64,000 nucleotides of DNA. Source: Micropterus salmoides (lineage: Eukaryota > Chordata > Actinopteri > Centrarchiformes > Centrarchidae). Where the stretch lies: the NCBI RefSeq assembly GCF_014851395.1, contig NW_024041373.1, positions 868,001-932,000 on the forward strand, read 5' to 3'. Position numbers and translations under genes: made by a program. Shown here piece by piece: positions 1 through 11,700 of this stretch. Below the pieces are notes generated by a model, which saw only the letters and a list, made by a program, of their open reading frames with translations, was not told the DNA's origin and searched no databases. The first letter of the stretch is position 1. Each line of letters begins with the position of its first letter.

Positions 1-2541
1 GCACTGGTATAATCGTTTAAGTATGTGCCTAGAGAGAGGAGGGTGTAGATCAATGACTCATGCTAGAAGTTGTGAGGATTTTTAATTTGGCTTGTGTCAG
101 CCATCTGTGCAAGTAAAAAGCTAGCATTAACATTTATAGCAGTTGTATTTTAATGGCACTCTTGTAGTCTTTTATATTGTTAATTGCTGCACTTAGAAAA
201 GATGTGACAAATTGTCACCACCGAGCCTACATTAGAGGGCTTCACCAACACTGAGTAGAGAAAACAAAGTGTAAGTCTAAAACAGCCCCTGGATATGGCC
301 AAGATAATCAAGAGAGTAGCTGCATTCATTTAGATATGTAGAGTTCTGCCCTTAAGCTGCTGACGATGAAGGAGGTAAACTTTATGTTAATTAAATGCTG
401 GCTTTGAGAATTTTATTTCCAACCCTTCATGCCTTCTCCTTGAACAAAGCATGTAGATGTAGAGTGGTTTGCTTTAGTAATTTAGACCCAGTTAAGCCCA
501 GTTTACACTCCACATTTTTAAGTCCGCTTTGCATGTCGCCAAGCTCACCAACAGTCGGGGCCCATGTTTGGAGACACTTCCTTTTTTTTCTTGAGAGACG
601 AGACAAATGCAATTTGCAAAATATGCCAGGCTGATATAAAGTACACAAGCTAACCTAAAAACTAACTCACCTGAAGCAGTGACATGGTGTGGAGACTTCT
701 GCCTCCCCCTCCCCCTCGGATTCAGCTGTAGTTAGTCCCATCAGAACCGCTAGCCAGACTCGTGAGCAAAGTATTGCAACTTCCTAAAATGTTAAATGTG
801 TGAGGGGTGATAGAAGTGTAACTGTAGACAGAGAACAGGAAAGGAGGACTGATTTAAAGCAAGGCCAGAGTCTGCTTTTATTTTGTGTTTTGTCAGATAC
901 ATTTTTTGAAAGTCAAAAAGAAGCTGCATCAAAGAGACGCTTGCAGTACTAGAGAAATAAGTGAAGTAATTTAATATTTTAGTTAATTTATTATTAATAC
1001 AATCAAATAAAATGAAACTCATATCATATTGAATTGCATAGCTTATGCTTATTCTTTTGCATCGTGTCGTATCACATAAAATTGTGTCGAATCGCAATAA
1101 AGGGAAAGAAGAAGATGCACTTTATTAATCCTACAAGGGGAAACTGTTTTAACGGTTGTTTATTTTGTTTTAGTATTTTACACACAGGTCTGAAATACAC
1201 ACACATGCACAAACAGGACCTATAGGGACAACACATGGAGATGTCAGAGCGAGGGGGCGGCCACACTGCCAGCAACAGCCCGAGGCTCAATCCAAGGGGC
1301 GCAGGTAGTGAGGGTCTGACCCACTGCACACAGCGGAACGTCTTGCTGGAGGGGAGGCCGTGTCTGTAACAAAAGCCTGAATATGGAAATGTGTTAATGC
1401 CGGGGGAGGACAGTAGGGGGGGTTAGCGCGTGAATCGATGACCTGAGATGAAACTAGAGAGGGAGATTCCAGGGTGTGTGTGAGTGAAGTGATAACAGTC
1501 AGTCACATGGAGAGGACCTCCTGCTGTATATTAGCAGCTCACGGCATTTGTGAGCCCAGGTTGTTTGGATGAAGTCTCTTAAAAATTGGTCCCAAAACAG
1601 ATTAAATTTGTATAAATAAAACCCACATTGTGGGACCTGTAAGCATACTGAAGCGTGTTGTGCATGCTATGGAGTCTGCTGAAACGACCAGTACCAGTGT
1701 GGGACTGGGACCTGAGATAAAAACAGACTTTCTATACTGCTTTAAGAAATTAACAAGATGGTTAAAATCCGATTTGGTCAACTCTGACTGTTGAAGCGCT
1801 GTGTCATTTGTTCCCACGTGGTTTAATAGAGGCCAGGAGTGATGGCAGTAAACCCTGGAGCTTTTTTTAGAATGTCAGAGGCAGTGGCACTGGAAAAAAA
1901 ATTGTGACACATTCCTAGTTATGGAATCACAGACAGTCCGTGTTGAGAGGAGAAATGTGGCAGAGACAGTGTAGAGCCCCTTTTCCACTTGACTCGCCTT
2001 GACTTTAGTCGCTTTTTTGGGGTTTTAGGTTGGGCTCTGCCGGGACAAAACGGAACACGTTCAGCATACATATGTGGTTTGGCCAGGTTTTAATTGTCAC
2101 CCTTCTGATTATTAAAACTTACTGTTGGGTTTTGTTATGCAGGCTCCGTACTGATCTCTAAAATTATTATATAAAATGGAAAATGAAAACATGTTCTTCT
2201 GTAAAACAAGTCTGCATAAAGATACCAGTATCAAAAGTATTCATTTAAAGTTCCTGTATATTGATTTATTTTCATCCAGCACTATAAAATGTATTGCATA
2301 AAAAATGTTAATTGTTACTACATGTGACTTAGGCCTTGTTGGATCATTGAGGTTACGCAGCAATGGTTTATAATTTGAATTAGAGTTTTGCCGATTGTGA
2401 TGTCTGTCAGCCATTGTCTATGTTGAGTTGGCATCGTGATTGTCTTGTCTTGGAGACATCGCCCTGCCATAATTTAAACATACTAATACTACTAAGAAAT
2501 AAAAAATGATGTCATTGAGTGTATTTTTCATCCTTTCACAG
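1..2541 (+). other. ndst2: Intron of the ndst2-like gene (no exon seen)
   Basis: I see no coding exon here. The large N-terminal coding exon expected for an NDST gene would leave a long + strand open frame, and none is present, so it lies upstream of the window. This stretch is inferred to be the 3' part of the intron before the first visible exon at 2542. It is AT-rich. It holds a short LINE-tail-like motif near 1112-1165 (tttattaatcctacaagggg) and, near 1975-2060, a stretch resembling a degraded MITE. Neither can be classified firmly. Confidence 0.6.
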
Positions 2542-5500
2542 GCATTGCTCAACACTCAAAACAAGCTGAGAGCACTGGTTCCTGATTTCACCTTCAACTT
2601 GGGATTTTCTGGAAAGTTCTATCACACAGGTATGGAACAGGTGCCATTACTGTATGAACACAGCCATTGAAAGAATCTCTTATAACACAGCTTTGGATCT
2701 GTAAAGCAGAAAGTTTTTTTTTTAAATGCATAAATGTGGGCTTTCACCTTTAACACAACAGTCTTTCATGGGTATCTGCAATGTTTAGTATTGTAAGAAT
2801 GAGTTATTTATTAAACCTTAAATAATTTAATTCAGGGAAACTTTCTGGAAGGCCGTGTTCACACACAGTTCTAAACAATTCACTACACCCTCTCTTAGCT
2901 CCACTGGAGCAGTTGGGGGGTTAAGAGCCTTGCTCAAGTGCACCTCAGTGGTAATGAGGGATGAGCAATCACTACTCTTTCACTTTCCCCACCCAAAATG
3001 ATCCTGCTGGTCAGGGATTCAGGTGGCAACCTTTCAATCACAACCGTGCTTCTCTAACATTTAGGCCCCAAACCTTTCTCTAATAAAACAACAAAAAGTT
3101 TTGCTCTTAGTTGAACTCATTAACAAATCAAGGCCATTGTATAATTGTGACCAATACATAGTCTCTGGGTATCTGTCAGTACTGCACACCAGTCTGATAG
3201 CAGTACCATCTTTTTCACAGATTTATCTCAGATTAGAGCTGATGGGAATCATTTTATGTAAACTAACATGAGGCAATAAAAAACTGAAAGTGATCACGGA
3301 AGCATTCAGATTTACACTGACATTAATTCTGCGTGTTTTCAGGTACTGATGAGGAGGATCGGGGAGATGACATGCTGCTGCAACACAGGATGGACTTCTG
3401 GTGGTTTCCTCATATGTGGAGCCACATGCAGCCTCACCTCTTTCACAACGTCAGCGTCTTGGCTGAGCAGATGAGGCTCAACAAGATCTTTGCTCAGGTT
3501 AGCAGCACTGGAACACTGCAGACATGGCCAATGTCACAATGCGTTTGCTGCATGATTTGTGTACAGCATTTTTTTTAATTAATTTTTATTTAACCTTTAT
3601 TTAACCAGATGATCTCATTGAGATTTCAAACCTCTTTTCCAAGAGAGACCTGGCAAAATAGCAGCATATTGACAAAGCACAGTTACAAATAGGAACACGA
3701 GCACACGCACAACAACATAGAACAATCAACAAGACCCTTACGATACATAAACAAATGACATTAGACCACTTAAAAGTACAATTATACATACCGTAAGTTT
3801 AAAGGATTTAGTTATTTTAAAAGCAGTGACAACAATTTATAGCGTCTACTTCCAAATCTTTCATGCAGTGTTTAAATTCACCAAAAGGCATCAGATTTGC
3901 AACTGCAAATCAGTCTGCAATGTGTTCCAGGTGGATGGGGCAGCATAAGTAAAGGCCTTCTTACCAAGCTCTGCATGGACCGTAGGTACAGATACAAGTT
4001 ACCGGAGCGCAAATTATAGGAACTGATGTAGCATAATATATAAGTGCAAAGATAAGAGGGGAGCATATGTAGCATAGACTTGTAAATAAAAGTGATCCAA
4101 TGTATGTGCCTCCTCACTGATAATAAGGGCCAGTTTGTCCTTTTTACAAGGTACAATGATTGTGTTGATGCTTTACATCCAGTCACAAACCTCAAAGCAC
4201 TATGGTAGACAGTATCCAACAACAACATTGTCCAGGCGCCTTTCTATAGAGCAGGTCACCGTAATCGAGTGCAGTGAGACAGGTTGCAGCAACCAATCTT
4301 TTCCTGGTTTTCCAAGAAAAACAAGCTTTTTTTAGTTTGAGCTTTTGTACAAGTTTATCAATGTGCAACTTAAAAGAGAGCTGATCATCAGTTAATATAC
4401 CCAAATATTTGTACAATTGGACTTAAAAATGGAAATGAGCCTGTGGGATGTCTTGATCCAAGTTATGAATATAAATAGTAAATAAAATTGGACATGGGCA
4501 GACAGCCTGCGGGCACCTGTCCACTCTGCATAGTCCAGTGACATCACCTCCATTTTTATCAATAATTTTGTTACTTCCACATCTCTGACGTTAGTAGTGT
4601 CAGCTCTAAAGAGTGTTCAGATATTTTTTCACATGTTGTTGTGCAATAGACCTGTTTGTATAGACATTTGGAGCAACAGCACTGGCAGAAGTGAAGGTTT
4701 TTAGTACTGTGGTTATATCAGCAGGACACACCTGCATATGAGTCGTATCTGCTTCCTTGGCTCTTCTCTCCTGACCATTACCCCCCCTCTTCGCGACCTC
4801 TTCATTTGCCCACATCCTGTCCTCTCTGCACAACTTAATCTCTCTAGGAGCATGGCATCCCAACAGATATGGGATATGCGGTGGCTCCGCATCACTCCGG
4901 GGTTTACCCTGTTCACAGCCAGCTCTATGAGGCCTGGAAGTCTGTGTGGGGCATCAAGGTGACCAGCACGGAGGAATACCCACATTTGAGGCCAGCGCGA
5001 TATCGACGTGGCTTCATCCACAATGGGATCCAGGTCAGTCTACAGTTGATTGTCTTGATCGTTACTTGCAATGCAATAATGTACTGGTCTGGGCATTCTT
5101 ACAGTAAAAAATTGATCAAGTCTGTTGTGTATAGACCGCTTTAATAACTGATGATCTCCTTGTGTGTTTTAGGTGTTGCCCAGGCAGACCTGTGGTCTGT
5201 TCACCCATACAATCTTCTATAATGAATATCCTGGAGGCTCAAAGGAGCTGGACAAGAGCATCAGAGGAGGAGAACTCTTCCTCACTGTCCTCCTAAACCC
5301 TGTACGAACCCCCACCACCACCCCCATGCACACACCTGAGCTGTAGACGTGAGACTAGGACTGGAGATGCAAAAAGGAGGTCTCGCGACTTGACTTCAGA
5401 CTTTAAGGCAAAAGGCTGAGGGAGACTTCTTGGTGACCCATAAATGCTGACAAATGCAGTTTCCTCTCGTCATCACTCACTTATTTATGTGCTAGTTCCT

Positions 5501-8500
5501 GCTTTTAGTTATATAATATTTAAGATTTTTATTCATGTTAGTCATTTGTCTGACTGTTTTATGCCATCTTTAAACAAGAGTGTTGGCGGAGCGGCCGCCT
5601 ACTATGTGAGAAATTTCCGATAAAATCTTTCTATACAATTTGCTTCTATAAGTACAGCTAATTATAAATGATCTTAGGCTGTTTGAAAAAAATGTAACAA
5701 ACCTGTGTGTCTTGTAAACACAGCTCATTATACCTATACTGCAAGCTGAGCTTTGTTAGTTCAATTGAATACAGCACAATGTGTCTGAATGCACTCGTCT
5801 GTCAGGGCTTTGAATTTAAGCCCTCCATTTTAACTGATCTTTGTAATATTAATAACAAGAAGAGCTGCTTCTGCCTTCTATCCTTATATAAATCTGGATC
5901 CTCCTGACATTTAAAATGAAAGCCATGCATGTGGGTCATTGGTTCAGTTGTGTGCCATCAGCATCGCTATAATCACACAGCGCACTACATTGCACTGGAA
6001 ATATTCAGACATTATAAAAACAATAAGGTTGGTTTAGCATAAAAATATGACTGACCACTTCTTTAAAGTAATTATTTAACTAAAAAGCCAAAGCAGTAAT
6101 AATTAGAGAGCGCAGTCACATTCAGGAACCAGACTGAGCCTGGTTTTAATGTGACCAAGCAGAGTTGTATTAAGATCATAACCACGAGCAGTGAAACACC
6201 ACGGACATGGATTTTGACTGTTGTTATGTTGTAATCTTCATACTGTCTTTGATAAACCAGAAAAACTTGCTTTTTGACTTGCAAGTCACGTCTCAAAGAC
6301 TTGAGATTGGACTGGGCTTGGTTCAAAAGACTGTCTATCAACAACAGCTCTAACAAACACACACACAAAATCACAGACAGGTTGAATTAATCCATGTCTC
6401 TTCTCATGCTCAGTCTCACGGATTATTGACTGATTTGTTTGTAATTAAAATGTTTTGTTGTATTGTTTTGCATGTTTAGATGCGTTGCTATATTCTGCTA
6501 CATTTATGTCTTTGATCATTTGTAGCCAACATGTCTCTCTGTGAAAGCCAACACTACTTTGTGCCCTCTCAATGCAGATCAGTATCTTCATGACCCACCT
6601 GTCTAACTATGGCAATGATCGGCTGGGTCTGTACACCTTTGAGTCTTTGGTGAAGTTTGTCCAGTGTTGGACCAACCTCAGGCTGCAGACGTTGCCCCCT
6701 GTTCAGCTCGCTGAGAAATACTTCCAGATCTTCCCTGAGGAGAGAGACCCCCTCTGGCAGGTCAGTGTATTGAATTTGTAAGCTAGCTTACTTACTATTG
6801 TTTTGCAGACCATTTCTTTTCTTTCTTTGAAGATTAGGAAAATGCTTTGATTAGAATTGAATTAATCACGATTCAATCATCGCAAAAGATAACGTGTTTG
6901 TCCTGGCAGGGATGTAAATCATAGTGTTGCATGGACTTGCTTCTTGATGTGATAAATGTGAAAAAAGAAACCTTATTTTTCAGAACCCTTGTCATGACAA
7001 GAGACACAAAGATATCTGGTCTAAAGAAAAGACCTGTGACCGACTCCCCAAGTTCCTTGTTATTGGACCACAGAAAACAGGTACCGCACTCTCTCTGTCT
7101 CAGGTTTCACCTTGATCTTTGTCTGAATATTTCTCCCTTCATTATTATAAATATCTTGTCTTTACTCAAAGGCACTACAGCGCTCCATTCATTCCTGAGC
7201 CTCCACCCAGCAATCACCAGCTCCTTCCCCAGCCCCACCACCTTCGAGGAGGTCCAGTTTTTCAGTGGAGCAAACTATGACAATGGGATTGACTGGTAAA
7301 GACAGGACTACCACATACTGTTCACCTTCAGAATGTCCACAGTGCTAAGTCACAGCCTGAACACATTTCTTAAATTTTGATTTTTTTAGAATCTTTTTTT
7401 ACTTATTTTCTCTAGATGATTATTTCAAGTATATCTTAATACACTACTCGCATGACATATTTACATGTGTTAGGGTAACTGTGGTTAATCATTCCTGCTC
7501 ATACTGGCCGTGTCATCTTTTTAACACCCCATGTCCCCCATCTTTCACTCACTGTAAAAGGTGTGGGAGAGAATTCACAGTCCAACTTTACAGTCATTTT
7601 AATTTAGAATTCCCTCTGTTTGCTGTGGACTGATATTTCCTGGTAGCCACATGCAGGTCTGTTGCCGGGACACTAAACCTACATGCAACTCTCAGGACAA
7701 AGATACCCACTAAAGACTAAATTAATAATTATCAACCAAAAATTCCCAACCCCCAAAAATACAAAGACAAAGCGTCAAAATAACAGTGTTCAAGTCCTGG
7801 ATTGATCCAGGACCTCAGTGTCTTCCAGAGTTTAGTGAAGAACACTGCAGCTGCTGTCAAAGGTGCCTGATCCATTTGATATCAACCAGTCTTTTCTGTA
7901 ATGTTACAAATTACAGTGATTCAGATAACACCATAAACAATAGCTTTTAAGGCACCAGCTAACTAGTACTAGCAGCACTAGTGTCATTTTCTTTGTGTTC
8001 TCCTCAGGTACATGGACTTCTTCCCATTCCCTTCCAATGTCAGCACAGACTTCATGTTTGAAAAGAGTGCCAACTATTTTGACACAGAGGTAGCTCCTAA
8101 GAGAGCTGCTGCCCTGCTTCCCAGAGCCAAAATCCTGGCAGTGCTCATCAACCCGTCTGACAGAGCTTACTCCTGGTACCAGGTGAGAATCGTTCCCACA
8201 TCGCCTGCTCTGCTGGCAAAACTACACACATCCAGAATCCGGGGGGGGTATAAAGGGTCATAGTCTTATTTTCCATGTGTTTATGCATGTGCATTTGCCT
8301 GTGAGTGATTGATACAATTCAGCCTTGCAGTCTCCTAACACATACATCTGTACACGCATCCTGCGACTGTGTGACCCAGGTTTCAGCTGCCAGAAGCAGC
8401 AGCATTGTTGTTTTATCTGGTTTCGTCCTGATGGTGACGTCAGCCAAAATTTACAACCTGTAACAGAGCGCCTCAATGGACAAAAGACAATACAGCAAAA

Positions 8501-8705
8501 ACAAGAAAGAATAGATAATAGTAGATAATGTGTGTGGACATGTATTACTCATGTTTTGGGGTTAGGCAGTACTATGGAAAAGTTTCAGACAGGTGTGGAA
8601 AATATGTGCCGTAAAGTAACAATACTTCAAATCAAAAATCAAATCAAAAGCAGTTAGATAGCGAGTGAATGCTGAACATTTAAGAATTTGGATGATGGAA
8701 ACACC

Positions 8706-8744
<39 letters not shown>

Positions 8745-11700
8745 ATGACCACAGCACCAAAGGGCGCATCAGGACCCTGCAGCTCTGAACAACACTTTCC
8801 ATGCCGTGGTGACAGCAGGCCTCTCAGCCCCCAGGGACCTGCTGGCCCTTCAGAGACGCTGCCTTAATCCAGGGGTCTATGCTACTCACCTGGAGCGCTG
8901 GTTGCAACACTACCAGCCCAGCCAGGTAACGCACCTCAGCTGATAACACACACTGGAGTAATTGGACATTAGTATGGTACATAACGTGTCAAATTGTAAT
9001 GGGGTGATATTGTTAATGCTTCACTTCACACAGCATTTTTATGCTCATTTCAAGATATTTGTGGGTTTACGTTATGGATGCATTCCTTGGATTCACAAAT
9101 AGTTTTCTCCATTGCAAAATGGTTTTAAACTGTCAATGAACTCATTGAAACATCGAGAAGAACAATATCAACATTAGTCAATAATTTAGATAAAGCTAAA
9201 TTGACATGGGAATGGTGATACATTAAATCAGCCCGTTTCTGAGAAGTCTCCACTAATAACTAGACATAAAACCATCTCTCTTACCAGTGTCCCTGGTGAT
9301 GCCATTGGTGGTGCTGTGACAGTTGTAATTGTACTTGGAGTGGTAGCCGTTAATAAAGTTACAATGTACTTCACAATCACAACATAAAACGAGAACCAAC
9401 ATAATCAAACGACAGCAGATCTTTTTCTGAAAACCGATAATAACAAATCCTTTAATTTTGTCACCTGTTCTGTTCGGAGATGTCGTGAGACCAGGAAAAA
9501 CCTAACAATGCAGAGTTATTTTTAAGCAGTCTGTACTTTCACATGTTTAACCTTAAGTGCGTATTGATGGTGACTCTGACAACATTTTACAAGAGCTAAA
9601 ATATGCCGGCTCACAAACGAATCAAGCTAACTCATGCATAATATTCTGAGGATGGATGGATAACTGCCATTTGCTTTAATGTCTAACATGTCCTTTACTT
9701 GTTTGCCCCCTACTGTCCAGTTATAGATATAACACTATAGATGGAAACTGGATGGACAGAAGTTACTTTCCTGATGAACCGGATGGGTTTTGTTGAATAC
9801 CATTCAGCACAGTAGCAGGTCTTATGCCATTTAAGGATATATTAATGTGAAATGGAAGGAAATCAATCAGAATTAAACTTATAGATATGATCTTAGCAAG
9901 CTAATAAAGATGAGTCTAATTGATCCTCTTGGGGGAAGACAGAAGTAAGAACAGATAAACAGGGCCAGTAAAAAAGAAATAAGAGGAGGTATATAATACT
10001 AGAATAAAAAGTGACTACAAAGTGATTTGTATTAATATAGCAGTATAATAGAAATATAACATCATGTAGTTAGCCAGTTTAACATATTAAAATAATGTAA
10101 AGTATGGTATATATGAGAGAGAGAGAGAGAGAGGAAATATATAACAGAATATGAAATGTAATATGGTATAGTAGCTTAAACTATTGCATTTTACACTGCA
10201 GAACTTAGCAGACTTTTTTCTGCTCATAGCTTTCTAATTTACAGATTATTCATCCTTATACTAAACCCAGTGTGTTAAGCCTTGCTTTACCTGCTCTGTG
10301 CTTGTAAAATATTCACCGTGTCCCCGTCTGTATTACCCTGCTTATACTTTCCCGCCGTTGGTTTAAGTAACTGCATCTCCCGATGGAACACCTCTGTTAA
10401 ATTTCAGTGTTGTAACATAGCGAGGTGTCAACTCACATGCTTCACCTGTCACCTGCTCTGCTCCACTCCGTGTGCACGCACGCAGCTTTGCGTTCCTCTT
10501 CACTCTAAGATGGTGTTTAGAGTTAACAATATTTGATTACTATTTCCTGTTTCACGGGCTATTTTGAAGAATGCATAATTGACACATTAAATTTTAAAAA
10601 GTTCAATAAATCCATGATGTTGTGTGTGTGTGGAAGGTAAATCTGGCTGGTCAGAATGATGGCGGTCTGTGGCCTTCAGTCAGATGAGCGTCTGCCAAAG
10701 GTCTTTACAGTCAGTTTATTGTCACAAGGTACGGGGGCCCTGCATGACGGGCATCAATTAAATCAGTCAGACGTCTCTGGTGGACCCACAGTGTCACCCA
10801 CTGAAATCATTGTTAAATATCATGTGCAGCCTGCCGAGACCAAAATACTCAACCCCACATGTTTAAAGGCTGTTTGAGGCTTAAGACTTGGTTTAATGGT
10901 TAACATTAGAATTACATTAAGCAGAGGTGGGACCAAGTCATCGTTTTACAAGTCCGAGTCAAGTCTCAAGTCAAGGACCAACAAGTCCAAGTCTTAAACT
11001 TTGAGTTTCGAGTCCTAAACAAGTCATAATGCGCGCTTCATTGTGCGCTTCATGTATTGATTGAAGCATTAGCCTGTACAGAAAGAAAGCAGAGTTCACA
11101 CAACAAATGTTCTATAATTTATTTTAATTTTTAATTTTTTTATAATTAAATAAATGTGTGTGTGTGTACACGGACGGGAGCAGAGCAGGTGACAGGTGAA
11201 CTGAACTAAACTGAAATAAAACCGTGGTGTTTTGTCGGGAGATGCAGTGACAGAAACCAGCGGTGAGAAAACTACACATCACTATGACGTCAGAAGACGC
11301 AGTGGATATTTTACAAGAACCGATCAGGTAAAGCAACACTTAACACACCTTTTAGGGCCTCAGCTGTGAAGGAAAGAGGTGCGCTGGATTTATAAAACAA
11401 AACGAGTTGTTGTGAAACGGCACCCGCCGATGTTATAGTTTTATCTTAATTAACTTGTTTTATAATTGGTGAAAGCAGCTTCATGCAACAGCTGCGGCAG
11501 TCTCTCTACACTGTTTCGACCTGACCTTTCTTTTCTCCGTGAGGTAGAGGAATTTAGAAAGTTGCGTGGTGCTGCGTCAGGCCCCCATCTGTTGTGCATG
11601 GATTAGCCTATACGTATTCCTCCAGCCAGAGGGAACGATCACGAACCGTTCACAGCGCGCCGGTAGTAGGCCTACAACACAACCCATTTCTGCGTCAAGT

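Noticed and set aside
10282..10536. Short Cys-rich + strand frame that resembles a small secreted protein
   Set aside because: It is the translated copy of a repeat also present in reverse orientation at 11124-11339; similarity comes from the repeat, not from selection on protein.
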